Shown here in pieces: positions 51,602 to 62,228 of a stretch of 64,000 nt of DNA (the stretch's first letter is position 1; every line of letters starts with the position of its first letter). A program made the position numbers and the translations under genes. The notes below the pieces were generated by a model, which had not been told where the DNA came from, made no database searches, and worked only from the letters and a program-made list of their open reading frames with translations. The DNA is from Hyphomicrobium sp. GTDB taxonomy: Bacteria; Pseudomonadota; Alphaproteobacteria; Rhizobiales; Hyphomicrobiaceae. The stretch covers positions 806,001 through 870,000 of the forward strand of contig NZ_JAIETU010000002.1 of assembly GCF_019744875.1 (NCBI RefSeq), in the 5' to 3' direction.

Positions 51602-54211
51602 TCAGCTCGCGATGTCGAACAGATCCCGCTCGGTCCCCAGCGCATTCTTCTCGAGTTCCAGGCGGTCGAGATCCTGCGGGCGGCCGAGGAAGTAGCCTTG
51701 AAGCTGATCGCAGCCGGCCATGGCGGCGATCAGGCGCTGCTGTTCCGTCTCGATGCCCTCGGCCGTCGTCTGAATGCCGAGCGATTTGGCAAGCGACACC
51801 ACGGCGACGAAGATCGACCGTGCCTTCGGATCTGTCGCGAGGTCATTGACGAACGACCGGTCGATCTTGATGCGCCCGATGGGCAGGCTCTTGAGGCAGC
51901 TCAGAGCGGATTGGCCGACGCCGAAGTCGTCGATGGCGACCGAGACGCCCAGCGCGCACAGCTCTTCCAGCACGCGGACGGCATTCGTCTCGTCGTCGAG
52001 GATGGCCGTCTCCGTCACTTCAAACTCGATGCGACCCGGTGCGATATTGGCGCGGGCCAGAATTTTCGCCACGCGGGCCACGAAGCTGCGATCCGAGATC
52101 TGCACGCGCGAGAGATTGACGGAAATCTTGATGCCCGGCGGCAAGTGCATCGCATCGCGGCAGGCCTGTTCCAGCACCCAATCGCCGATCTGGACGATCA
52201 GGCCGTTGCGCTCGGCCAGTGGGATGAATTCGGCGGGCGAGATGGTTCCAAGATCGGGATGGTCCCAGCGTATGAGCGCTTCGAGCGCGGCGACGTGGCC
52301 CGACGCACCCTGCGTGATGGGCTGATAGACGATGCGGAACTCGTTTTCCTCGACGGCGCGGCTGAGCTCGCTTTCAAGCCGGCGCGCCGAGCAGACGCCC
52401 GCGTCTTCGGCGGCATTGAAGAACGCGAACTTGCCCCGGCCGTTGCGCTTCGCCTTGTAGAGGGCGACGTCGGCGGACTTCAGGATATCGTCGACCGTGG
52501 TGCCGTCGGCGGGCGGTTGGGCGATGCCGATGCTCATCCCGACGCGGATCGGCCGTCCTTCCAGCATGACCGGCGCCTTCATCGCCTCGAGAATGCGGCG
52601 CGCGGCTGTCGCCGGGTCCCAGGTATGGTCGCCCTCCGAAAGCAGGACGGCGAATTCATCGCTGCCGAGGCGGGCCACCGTATCGGATCCGCGCACGCAC
52701 GCCGCAAGACGCCCGGCAACGGCCTTCAGCAGCTCGTCACCCGCGGCATGGCCGAGGCTGTCATTGACGGATTTGAAGTAATCGATGTCCAGCAGCATCA
52801 CGGCCGTGTTGCGGCCGCGCCTTGCAACCGCGAGCGCCTGTTCGGCGCGGTCGACCAGGAGACGCCGGTTGGGCAGGCCCGTGAGAACGTCGTGCAAGGT
52901 GCGGTGCAGCAGCTTGGCTTCCGCCTGCTTCTCGGCGGTGAAATCGGTGTAGGTGCAGATGACCCCGCCGTTCGAAAGAACGCGCTGGCTGATGCGTATG
53001 TAGCGGCCGTCCTGAAGCTGCTGCTCCATGTCCTTGTCGACGCCGAGTTCGACGGGCGCTTCGGCGCGATCGGGGACGGCTCCTGCCGCCGCGCAGACCG
53101 CCATCAGATCGGCGAGCGTCATGCCTGCCGGAACGGCATCCGCTTCGAGTCCGTAGATGCTCAGGAATCTGTTGTTGCGTACGACGACGCGGTTGTTGGA
53201 ATCGAACAGGCAGACGCCTTGAGACATGGCATCGAGCGCCGTGTCGAGCTGGCGGCGCCTGTCGGAGGCCAGCACGGAGACCCGCTCAAGCTCGCGCCGC
53301 AGGCGGTCGCGCTCGGACAGCTCGGCGGCGACGCCGAGCGAGGTCAGGAGATTGACGAAGCAGAACAACTGCACGACCCAGAGGCGCGTGTCGGAATCGC
53401 CCATCAGCGCCGCTGGACCCCACCCCTGGTGGGTGCAAATGAGTGAAACGGCCGTGAGCCACAGCGTGGCCATCGCCGCGTAGCGTGGACCGAGACGGAA
53501 CGCGATCAGCACCGAGACCGGAATGAGGAGGAAGAGCAGCGGCACGGCCGACTGCATGAAAACGACTAGCGAAGCGCCGGACAGAATGACGAAATGGCGA
53601 ACCAGATCGTCGACCGTCAGGTTGCTTTCGAATGAACTTGCTGTCTGCCGGATCAACAAAAGGGTCGGCGTGATGACGAGCAGACCGAGGCTGTCCGCCA
53701 GGTACCAGGTCACAAATGCGAACGCGGGATCGCCCCCAAAAACCTTGGCCACGACGACCGCGCCGACTGCCGACGGAATGAGCGCCGCGATAAAGCAAAC
53801 GACGGCAAACTGCGCGACCTTCATCCCATTGGTGAGAGCGACGTGCTTGCCGAACGTGTTGCGAAGGATCCTGTAGGCGAGAAGGCTCTCCGAGATGCCA
53901 ATGATAGGGAAGGCAATGACGGCGCCCCATGGATCGGAATTCGCGAACGTTGCGGCCGCGCATGCTGCAGCGCACACGCCGACCAGGACGGCACGCGCGT
54001 TCGACGTCCGGCATCCGAGCAGGCCGGCCAGCAGGAAGGCGTTAGCGGGCCAGATCGCTGCGACGCTCGTCGAGTTGCGCGTCAGACTGAGCGCGAGATA
54101 GACCGAGAGACCGTAGGCGACCGCCGCACAAAGCACGACCGGCGCATCGCGATGCGCCCGGAGGCGCACGAATGCGTCAGCAATTGCCGTTCGTACAGAA
54201 GCGGGGGTCAT
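51602..54211 (-). CDS. Membrane sensor MASE1-PAS-GGDEF-EAL (cyclic di-GMP turnover)
   Basis: 869 residues. An N-terminal MASE1-like sensor (about 1-290, eight or so helices, with STSVAAIWPANAFLLAGLLG) is followed by a PAS segment (LDTALDAMSQGVCLFDSNNR), GGDEF (DVLTGLPNRR; DIDYFKSVNDSLGHAAGDEL) and EAL (EALIRWDHPDLGTISPAEF; DDFGVGQSALS; AEGIETEQQ). The GGDEF active-site loop is GSDEF, so cyclase activity is uncertain. The EAL catalytic motifs look complete, favouring phosphodiesterase function. A single gene. Confidence 0.92.
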   Translation of the reverse strand: MTPASVRTAIADAFVRLRAHRDAPVVLCAAVAYGLSVYLALSLTRNSTSVAAIWPANAFLLAGLLGCRTSNARAVLVGVCAAACAAATFANSDPWGAVIAFPIIGISESLLAYRILRNTFGKHVALTNGMKVAQFAVVCFIAALIPSAVGAVVVAKVFGGDPAFAFVTWYLADSLGLLVITPTLLLIRQTASSFESNLTVDDLVRHFVILSGASLVVFMQSAVPLLFLLIPVSVLIAFRLGPRYAAMATLWLTAVSLICTHQGWGPAALMGDSDTRLWVVQLFCFVNLLTSLGVAAELSERDRLRRELERVSVLASDRRRQLDTALDAMSQGVCLFDSNNRVVVRNNRFLSIYGLEADAVPAGMTLADLMAVCAAAGAVPDRAEAPVELGVDKDMEQQLQDGRYIRISQRVLSNGGVICTYTDFTAEKQAEAKLLHRTLHDVLTGLPNRRLLVDRAEQALAVARRGRNTAVMLLDIDYFKSVNDSLGHAAGDELLKAVAGRLAACVRGSDTVARLGSDEFAVLLSEGDHTWDPATAARRILEAMKAPVMLEGRPIRVGMSIGIAQPPADGTTVDDILKSADVALYKAKRNGRGKFAFFNAAEDAGVCSARRLESELSRAVEENEFRIVYQPITQGASGHVAALEALIRWDHPDLGTISPAEFIPLAERNGLIVQIGDWVLEQACRDAMHLPPGIKISVNLSRVQISDRSFVARVAKILARANIAPGRIEFEVTETAILDDETNAVRVLEELCALGVSVAIDDFGVGQSALSCLKSLPIGRIKIDRSFVNDLATDPKARSIFVAVVSLAKSLGIQTTAEGIETEQQRLIAAMAGCDQLQGYFLGRPQDLDRLELEKNALGTERDLFDIAS

Positions 54212-54336
54212 CAGGCTGTCCGAAGCAAGTTCTCTCGGACCCTAACCTGGAAAATTCTAATAAAACCCTGCACTTTTGATTTTTTGTTCGTTTACTGCAT
54301 AATCTTTCGGCCGGAGTGGCCGGATAATGCGTAACA

Positions 54337-55680
<1,344 letters not shown>

Positions 55681-55769
55681 GTACGAGCCTTTCCCGATGC
55701 CGGCGCACAGTCTCGGCCGGGTGGTCTGGCCCCCGTGCCGGATACGCGCAACTTACTGGCGGAGTATCG

Positions 55770-55801
55770 CAAAAACAAAAAGGAGCGCCAATGCGCTCCT
55801 T
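55770..55801 (-). terminator. Rho-independent terminator of the small secreted-protein gene
   Basis: AAGGAGCGC (55780-55788), loop CAAT, GCGCTCCTT (55793-55801). On the minus strand the stem is followed by TTTTTGTTTTT, which fits termination of the gene ending at 55859. Confidence 0.85.
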
Positions 55802-55858
55802 CGTCGTTGCACTTCTAGCTGTGTCCCCTGGGACGTGCTGGACTGCCAGAAATTATGC

Positions 55859-56212
55859 TTAGAAGTTATGCTTAAGAGAGCCCCGGATCGTCAGGTCCTC
55901 GGTGGGTTGCTGAGCTTCCGGCTGCTGCTTGGTGTCGTTCGCGCCGTAGAGGAGCTCCAGGCCGAAATCCATTTTGGGGAGCACGCCGAGCTTGCCAAGG
56001 CCCGGAATGCGGACTTCCGTGCCCGCATTGGTGTCAGCCGGCTTGGGCGTCGCGAAATTCAGATCTTGCCCGGCCGAGGCAGCCGGCGCGACCGGCTGGG
56101 CTTCGGTCGGCGCGGGAGCGACAGGCGCACCGCCCTGCTCCTGGAACGCAAGGGCCGACGCGCTGACAATCGTCAACGCCAAGCCCGTGCAAATGTACCC
56201 AACCAACTTCAT
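55859..56212 (-). CDS. Hypothetical secreted protein (117 aa)
   Basis: 117 residues from the ATG at 56212 (MKLVGYICTGLALTIVSASA, signal peptide cleaved near ALA-FQEQ). The mature part is Pro/Ala-rich, then LGKLGVLPKMDFGLELLYG and a C-terminus TIRGSLKHNF that ends in an aromatic residue like an outer-membrane strand. No family is recognised. It has its own terminator. Confidence 0.7.
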   Translation of the reverse strand: MKLVGYICTGLALTIVSASALAFQEQGGAPVAPAPTEAQPVAPAASAGQDLNFATPKPADTNAGTEVRIPGLGKLGVLPKMDFGLELLYGANDTKQQPEAQQPTEDLTIRGSLKHNF

Positions 56213-56359
56213 TGCGTCCCCGCCGTGCACCCTCTTCTGACTCGAGAAGATGAGGCCTCAGATTGCTGATGACAAGAATGTTCGACCGTAGTTAAGGGCG
56301 GATGAACGTTTCCCGGCGCATGTGTGGTTGCGGTGCAATGTGGCGGTTCTGTAACAGCA

Positions 56360-56385
56360 GTGCGGGGAACTCACGTTCCCCGCAC
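56360..56385 (-). terminator. Hairpin downstream of porin 1
   Basis: GTGCGGGGAAC (56360-56370), loop TCAC, GTTCCCCGCAC (56375-56385). An 11-bp perfect stem about 75 bases past the porin stop. No T-tract. Confidence 0.5.
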
Positions 56386-56460
56386 CACTCACGTTAATGG
56401 CTTGATGCAGCCATATTTTCGCCTCGATACGAGCCCGGAGCCGGAGCCCCCGGTTTCGCA

Positions 56461-57726
56461 TCAGAACTGGATGCGGGCGCCCGCGATGACCATGTCCAGG
56501 TCGTCCAGGTTCGTCTTCACGCCGCCAACCGTCGCATCGCCGCTTGCGTTGCGATAGATGAGGTAGAGGTCCATGGCGGCAGCGTCGATGTTCTGCACGA
56601 TGCCAGCAGCCCAGAAGTCGAGCTCGGATCCCTGAGCGGCCTTAGACAGACCGACGTCGTCGCGGCGGAATTCGCCGAACACCGTGGTCTTGCCGAGCGG
56701 GAAGAACTTCTTCTCGATACCACCCTGGACGAACCAGGTGTTTGCCTCGTCGTCCTGGCCGGCCTGAGCGGCCTTCAGGTCGATCTGGGTCGCGCCGTAA
56801 CCGGCATAGACATAGAGACCGGTCGGCGTGTGCATGATCGTACCGGCAGCACCCCACCACTGGCAGTCACCGGTGCCGACAGCGCACTGGCCGCCGTTGG
56901 CAGCGGGATCGGAGCTTTCGCCGTAGCCGATCTTGCCGACAAGAGCGAAGTCGCCGACGTCACCCTTATAGGTGAGCGCGGTATCCCACATGTCGTCCTC
57001 ACCCCAAGCCGCCGTGGCCGTGAAGCCAGCGAAGGTCGGGCTGTCGTAGCGAACGATGTTGCGGCGGCCGCTCTGGCCTTCCGTGGCGTTGTTGAAACCG
57101 CCCATGAAGTCGGTCCACTTGGCGCCGAGCACGCCGCCCGAGCGGGTGCGGAAAGCGCCGAGAGCAACGGCAGCAGCCTCAGCGTCCGAGTAGTTGCGCG
57201 TGTTCACGCCGTCGGCGTCGTCGAGCAGGTGGTACGTCGCGGTGCCGTCCTGGCCGACCGTCAGCTTACCGAAGGTCTTGCTCTTCAAGAACCACGAGGC
57301 CTTACGCGTCGAGAGTGTGTTCTTGCTGCCCGTGTTGTCCTGGGCGAACGACTTGGAGTCGGCACCGAGGATGCCGATCTCGATCGTGTAGCCGGCCGAC
57401 CAGTCGCCGTTGATCTTGGCGTCGCCAGCGAACTTGAAGCGAGACTGTTCGAGAGCGTTGGTGCCGACGTAAACGTTGTTTTCGACGCCATCGTCCCAAG
57501 CGAAGACGGCTTCGTTCACCCAGCCCGAGATCGTCAGGCTGACCTTGCGGTTGCCCTTGCGGGCGGTGGTGGCTTCGAGTTCTGCGATGCGCTCTTCGAG
57601 GTCAGCGCAGCAGTTGCCACCGAGGTCGGCGGCGGCCACGGGGCTTGCGCCCACGATGGTCCCGGCGAGTGCCAGCAGCGCCCAGCGCTGCGAGCGGTTG
57701 GAGAGTTGGGTCAGACGAGCGGTCAT
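56461..57726 (-). CDS. Alphaproteobacterial porin (Omp2b-like), copy 1
   Basis: 421 residues. Signal peptide (WALLALAGTIVGASPVAAA), then ADLGGNCCADLEERIAELEA, a short Cys-pair and coiled segment typical of Hyphomicrobiales porins, and a 16-strand-type barrel ending in VIAGARIQF with a terminal Phe. It lets small solutes across the outer membrane. The start at 57726 (MTARLTQLSN) gives the signal peptide. A paralogue is at 58138. Confidence 0.92.
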   Translation of the reverse strand: MTARLTQLSNRSQRWALLALAGTIVGASPVAAADLGGNCCADLEERIAELEATTARKGNRKVSLTISGWVNEAVFAWDDGVENNVYVGTNALEQSRFKFAGDAKINGDWSAGYTIEIGILGADSKSFAQDNTGSKNTLSTRKASWFLKSKTFGKLTVGQDGTATYHLLDDADGVNTRNYSDAEAAAVALGAFRTRSGGVLGAKWTDFMGGFNNATEGQSGRRNIVRYDSPTFAGFTATAAWGEDDMWDTALTYKGDVGDFALVGKIGYGESSDPAANGGQCAVGTGDCQWWGAAGTIMHTPTGLYVYAGYGATQIDLKAAQAGQDDEANTWFVQGGIEKKFFPLGKTTVFGEFRRDDVGLSKAAQGSELDFWAAGIVQNIDAAAMDLYLIYRNASGDATVGGVKTNLDDLDMVIAGARIQF

Positions 57727-57793
57727 ACTTAAATCCTCTGAGATTCGCGGACGCGGGGTCACGACATCCGCACGAATCGCGTTGCAGGCTGGT

Positions 57794-58000
57794 TCAAGAG
57801 TACCTAGTGCCAATTACATAGGTAGGGCAGACGGTACTTAGGTATTCGCCACGACGGAGCCGCGCAACGTCATATTCGAGCAAACGGGGCCGAAATTGCT
57901 GATCCCAAATAGACCGATGCAAATAAGCCTCTAGCCCATCCTCCGACATAAAACCTTCACGTTCGAAACCCTCTGAGAAAACACCCTCTGGCTTTCTCAA
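57794..58000 (-). CDS. Possible small protein with TTG start (68 aa)
   Basis: Between the two porin genes, a TTG at 58000 has GGAGG six bases upstream. The 68-residue product (with SIWDQQFRPRLLEYDVARLR in its second half) looks protein-like rather than a shadow frame. Its codons lack the strong GC3 of neighbours. No family is recognised. An internal ATG (MSEDGLEAYLHR) is an alternative start. Confidence 0.35.
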   Translation of the reverse strand: MRKPEGVFSEGFEREGFMSEDGLEAYLHRSIWDQQFRPRLLEYDVARLRRGEYLSTVCPTYVIGTRYS

Positions 58001-58061
58001 AACTGACCTCCAAAAACGTCGAATTCGCCGCCCGCCCGAAATGACCGCCCGCTGATAAACA

Positions 58062-58098
58062 ATGAAACAAAAAAGGAGCTGCCTTCCGGCAGCTCCTT
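58062..58098 (-). terminator. Rho-independent terminator of porin 2
   Basis: AAGGAGCTGCC (58073-58083), loop TTCC, GGCAGCTCCTT (58088-58098): an 11-bp perfect stem. On the minus strand it is followed by TTTTTTGTTTC. It lies about 40 bases past the porin 2 stop. Confidence 0.92.
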
Positions 58099-58137
58099 CT
58101 CGTCTTCCGTCTAGGCGCTTGGGGCGCGCCGTGACGC

Positions 58138-59520
58138 TTAGAACTTGATCATCGCGCCCGTCATGAACATGTCGACGTCTTCGAACTGAAGCGTGCCGGC
58201 GACGCCAGCGCCACCACCGTCCGTCGTCGTGGCTTCTGCCTCGACGTGACGGTACATGGCGTAGACGTGCATCGCAGCCGCATCGATGTTCTGCATGATG
58301 CCGAGCGAGTAGATGTCGAGCTCAGAGCTCATCATGCGGCCAACGGTCGTGTAGTTGCGATCGGTCGCGCCGCCGTCGGCAACGTAGTACTGGCCGAAGA
58401 TGGTCGTCTTGCCGATCGGGAACCACTTCTGCTGGAGACCGGCTTCAAGCGCGTAGAACTCGTGCTTGTCTTCGGTGCCAGCGCCGAAACGGTCCTTAAG
58501 CAGCTCGTCTTCGAGCACGCCGTAGGCGGCGTTCACGTAGAGGCCGGTTGCTTCGTGCATGATGCTGCCCGATGCGCCGAACTGGTTGCAATCTGCGTCC
58601 TTGCCCGTGCCGGCAATGTTGGCGTTCGTCGTTCTGTTGGCGACGCACTCGAAGCCGACGACGACGCCGGTTGCGGGCGCTTCGGAGTTTTCACCGTAGG
58701 CCATGCCGGCAGCCATCTTGAAGCCAGCGAACTCGCCCTTGTAACGCAGGCCGATTTCCCAGGCGTCATCGCCGCCCCAGTTGGCAGTGCCGACGAAGCC
58801 TGCGATTTCGGGGGTGTCGTAACGGACCATGTTATAGCGACGGCCTTCACCAGCCTGGTTGCCGCTGTCGCGGATCAGACGGCGGATGGTGATGTCGCCA
58901 CCGGTGACGGTGGTGCCGCCGCTCGAGAACGTGCCGCTGGCCAGACGAAGAGCCAGGCCGCCGCCCATGTCCTCGGCGTCCGAGTACTTGGCGACGTCGC
59001 CGGTGCCGGCAACGTTGATTTCGGTAACGCCTTCAGCAGCACCGCCCGTCAGGCCGACCCAGACGCGACCGAAGGTCTTGCTGTCGAGGTACCAAACCGA
59101 GTGGCGAACGTCGAAGCCGACTTCACCGATCGGATCATCCTGAGTCGAGCGCTTCGAGTTCGCGCTGCGAACGCCGACTTCGAGCAGGTAGCCCGCCTTG
59201 AAGTCGTTGTTGATCTTTGCGTCGCCCTTGAAGCGGAAGCGCGTGCGCGCCGCGTCGTTGGTGACGACATATGCGTTGTCCTCGAAGCCGTCGTCCCAGT
59301 ACAGGACCGCTTCGTTCACGTGGCCCGAGACTTCGAGCTTCACCTTGCGGTTGCCCTTGCGAGCCGTGGTGGCTTCGAGCTCTGCGATGCGCTCTTCGAG
59401 ATCTGCGCAGCAGTCACCACCCAGATCCGCGGCCTGAGCGGACACGCTCCCCAGCAGCGTCAAGCTCGCTGCCGCAAGCAGCGACAACCGTCCTGCCGAC
59501 ATCCCAAATCCCCCAGTCAT
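58138..59520 (-). CDS. Alphaproteobacterial porin (Omp2b-like), copy 2
   Basis: 460 residues. Signal peptide (LSLLAAASLTLLGSVSAQA), then ADLGGDCCADLEERIAELEA as in copy 1 and a barrel ending in MFMTGAMIKF. The two copies are colinear and clearly from a duplication, with longer loops in this one (for example a Gly/Thr-rich segment near residues 440-450). The ATG at 59520 is preferred over the longer frame to 59586. It ends at a strong terminator, so each porin is transcribed separately. Confidence 0.92.
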   Translation of the reverse strand: MTGGFGMSAGRLSLLAAASLTLLGSVSAQAADLGGDCCADLEERIAELEATTARKGNRKVKLEVSGHVNEAVLYWDDGFEDNAYVVTNDAARTRFRFKGDAKINNDFKAGYLLEVGVRSANSKRSTQDDPIGEVGFDVRHSVWYLDSKTFGRVWVGLTGGAAEGVTEINVAGTGDVAKYSDAEDMGGGLALRLASGTFSSGGTTVTGGDITIRRLIRDSGNQAGEGRRYNMVRYDTPEIAGFVGTANWGGDDAWEIGLRYKGEFAGFKMAAGMAYGENSEAPATGVVVGFECVANRTTNANIAGTGKDADCNQFGASGSIMHEATGLYVNAAYGVLEDELLKDRFGAGTEDKHEFYALEAGLQQKWFPIGKTTIFGQYYVADGGATDRNYTTVGRMMSSELDIYSLGIMQNIDAAAMHVYAMYRHVEAEATTTDGGGAGVAGTLQFEDVDMFMTGAMIKF

Positions 59521-59909
59521 GCCCAGTCCTTCCGATATTTCTCGCCCCGCCGACCCGGCAAGGCTTTCAACTATTGACCCCTCCACCCGGCAGACCAGAA
59601 CAGACGCAAACGCTTATGCCTGCCAGCCACCGTGGACACGGTCGATAAAGCTCAAGCAAGCTTCTGCAGTAAATGCGAAAAGCTTATGTGACGGATTTGC
59701 AAAGACGGCTCGTGATAACACCGCCTCGTCCCTCAGTATTTACCCGTAAGTTCTTGGAATATGAATGACAGTTTTATGACAATGTGAAATGGCGAGTTTT
59801 TCTCGGACGAAATGTATTTTCGGATGAGTTTCTTTTCTGGCACCCGCAACACCCGGTATTGCCTGACACCCACTGGCGTGCCAATTTCCTCTGAGAAAAC
59901 AGAGGGGCC
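59521..59909. other. Intergenic region between porin 2 and the UbiH-type gene
   Basis: 389 bases without a gene. It is noticeably AT-rich from about 59650 and must hold the divergent promoters. No operator, riboswitch or hairpin was recognised. Confidence 0.5.
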
Positions 59910-61166
59910 ATGGGCGAAACCTACTCAATCGCTGTCGTAGGAGGCGGGCCTGCCGGGCTGACCGCAGCGCTCGCCGCAGCCGCTACGGGGGCCGAAATCA
60001 CCCTGTTTGGGCCCCAAAATACGTCCGTTGTCGGATCAGATAATCGGACGGCTGCTCTTTTCGCCGGATCGATCGAGATGCTGCGCAATCTCGGGGTTTG
60101 GGAGGCCTTGGAGCCGCTCAGCGCGCCGATCGCCGCGATCAGAATCATCGACGACACGGGCGGCCTCCTACGCGCGCCGGAAGTGACCTTCACCGCCGCC
60201 GAAGTGGACCGGGAGACCTTCGGGTGGAACGTGCCCAACGCCGGCCTTGTGGAGTGCCTGACGGCGCGCCTGGCGGGGCGGGTCCGGCTTCAGGAGACGC
60301 GCGGAATCGCGGGCGTTGCCGTGTCAGACGCGCGCGTGCGCCTGACGAGCGCCGAAGGCGGAACTTTCGATGCCTCGCTCGTGATCGGGGCCGACGGGCG
60401 GAAATCGATCTGCCGGGCCGCGGCGGGCATCGACACGAAAACCTGGCCGTATGCGCAGGCGGCCGTCACCACCACCTTCTCGCATGCCCGGGCGCATCGG
60501 AACGTCTCGACCGAGTTCCACCGGCCGGCCGGGCCGCTGACGGTCGTTCCGATGCCCGGATCCGCGTCCAGCCTCGTGTGGGTGGAAACCCCGGCCGAAG
60601 CCCAGCGCCTGGCGGCGCTCGACGAAGCGGGCTTCCGCGCCGAACTCGAAAGGCGCCTGCAGGGCCTGCTCGGAACCATCGGCGACATTCGCCCGCGCGC
60701 CGTGTTTCCCCTTTCCGGCCTCGAGGCCAGTTCGTTCGGGCGCAACCGCATCGCGCTGATCGGCGAAGCGGCGCACGTCATCCCGCCGATCGGGGCGCAG
60801 GGCCTCAATCTCGGCCTGCGCGACAGCGCCGTGCTCGCCGATTGCGTGGCCGACGCGATGCACGCGGGACGCGATCCGGGGCTGGCGCCTACGCTGGACG
60901 CCTATACGGCCCTTCGCCGGCCGGACGTCGCCTCACGCGTGACGGCCATTGACGTCCTGAACAAGTCGCTGATCTCGGATCTCGTGCCGGTGCATCTGGC
61001 GCGCGGGCTTGGGCTCGTGGCTCTGAAAACGGTCGGGCCGTTGCGGCGGCGCGCGATTCGCGAAGGTCTGGCGCCGTCGCCTGAGATCGCCACGCTGCTT
61101 GGGCCGGGCGGCCTCGCGCGCCTTGTTGCCCGAGCTGCGCCCGGCCCGCTGGATTCGGCTGCTTGA
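59910..61166 (+). CDS. UbiH/VisC-family FAD-dependent hydroxylase (ubiquinone biosynthesis type)
   Basis: 418 residues. FAD Rossmann motif VVGGGPAGLTAAL (9-21), the NAD(P)H/FAD motif VIGADGRKSICR, and the second FAD motif RIALIGEAAHVIPPIGAQGL then NLGLRDSAVLAD, which are diagnostic of UbiH/COQ6-type monooxygenases. These hydroxylate the quinone ring in ubiquinone synthesis. Which ring position cannot be told. Good ribosome-site candidates before the ATG are weak (GAGAAAACAGAGG). Confidence 0.9.
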   Translation: MGETYSIAVVGGGPAGLTAALAAAATGAEITLFGPQNTSVVGSDNRTAALFAGSIEMLRNLGVWEALEPLSAPIAAIRIIDDTGGLLRAPEVTFTAAEVDRETFGWNVPNAGLVECLTARLAGRVRLQETRGIAGVAVSDARVRLTSAEGGTFDASLVIGADGRKSICRAAAGIDTKTWPYAQAAVTTTFSHARAHRNVSTEFHRPAGPLTVVPMPGSASSLVWVETPAEAQRLAALDEAGFRAELERRLQGLLGTIGDIRPRAVFPLSGLEASSFGRNRIALIGEAAHVIPPIGAQGLNLGLRDSAVLADCVADAMHAGRDPGLAPTLDAYTALRRPDVASRVTAIDVLNKSLISDLVPVHLARGLGLVALKTVGPLRRRAIREGLAPSPEIATLLGPGGLARLVARAAPGPLDSAA

Positions 61167-61291
61167 GCGTGACACCGAACGCGACACTGCTCCCCGACGC
61201 GGAAAGCCACACTGTTGCTTGACGCCGAAGGCGTCTGGGGGCATCCGGTCATGGTCGTCCTCTCTCGCCAGCCGAAAGCGTCCGTGCACGA

Positions 61292-62212
61292 ATGACCGCT
61301 CCCAGCACCAGCTTCGCACGCGATCTTCAGTTCCGGATCGAATACGGCCTCCTGCGCGCCGTCGTGGGCATGGTCCGACTGCTGCCGCTCGAAACGGCAA
61401 CCGCGATCTCGGCCAAGGCCTGGCGCGTGCTGGCACCGCGCATCAACCCAAAGCGGCACAAGCGGGCGCTCGCGAACCTCGCTATCGCCTTTCCGGAAAA
61501 GTCCGAGGCGGAGCGGCTCGCAATCTGCATGACGCACTGGGAGAATCTCGGGCGCGTGATGGCCGAGACGATGCAGATCGACCGGCTGGTCCGCGATCCA
61601 TCGCGCATCCGCATCGTCTCCGAGCCGCTGTTCAGCCGCTACAAGAACAAGCTCGGCCCGGCGATCGGCGTTTCGCTTCACATGGGCAACTGGGAGCTGT
61701 CGATCTGGCCGTTCGTGGCGGCCAATGCGAACCCGGCTGCGGTCTACCGCTCGGTGACCAATCCTTACGTCGATCAGTACCTGCGCTGGCAGCGGCGCGA
61801 TCTCTATCCCGGCGGGCTGTTCGGCCGCGGCAAGGTGGGCGAACACGGCGACGACCAGAAGACGGCCCGCATTCTCACGGATTTCGTGCGGCGCGGCGGG
61901 CGGCTCGGTCTCGTCTGCGATCTTTACGACCGCACGGGTCTCGACGTGCCGTTCTTCGGACAGGATGCGAAGACGCAGGCCATCGCCGCCATGATCGCGC
62001 GGCGCGTCGGCAGCCGGATCTGGATGTCGCGCTGCAAGCGGGTCGGCACGTCCTCGAATTTCGAGATCGAGCTGATGGAGCTGCGCGTTCCCCGCACCAA
62101 GAACATCAGCGAAGACATCCGCTGGATCATGACGGAGATGCAAAAGCAGTTCGAGCTCTGGGTGCGCGACGCGCCGGAGCAGTGGATGTGGTCGAACCGG
62201 CGCTGGAGCTGA
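61292..62212 (+). CDS. Lipid A biosynthesis acyltransferase (LpxL/HtrB family)
   Basis: 306 residues. The acyltransferase HX4E catalytic motif is in SLHMGNWELSIWPF (about 127-140). The N-terminal ARDLQFRIEYGLLRAVVGMV and the segment GGRLGLVCDLYDRTGLDVPF, with FFGQDAKTQA, match the lauroyl/myristoyl transferases that finish lipid A. It is 125 bases after the UbiH-type gene and 16 before the MBL-fold gene, so it is probably co-transcribed with the latter. Confidence 0.9.
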   Translation: MTAPSTSFARDLQFRIEYGLLRAVVGMVRLLPLETATAISAKAWRVLAPRINPKRHKRALANLAIAFPEKSEAERLAICMTHWENLGRVMAETMQIDRLVRDPSRIRIVSEPLFSRYKNKLGPAIGVSLHMGNWELSIWPFVAANANPAAVYRSVTNPYVDQYLRWQRRDLYPGGLFGRGKVGEHGDDQKTARILTDFVRRGGRLGLVCDLYDRTGLDVPFFGQDAKTQAIAAMIARRVGSRIWMSRCKRVGTSSNFEIELMELRVPRTKNISEDIRWIMTEMQKQFELWVRDAPEQWMWSNRRWS

Positions 62213-62228
62213 GGGGAGGCTTGCTGCC

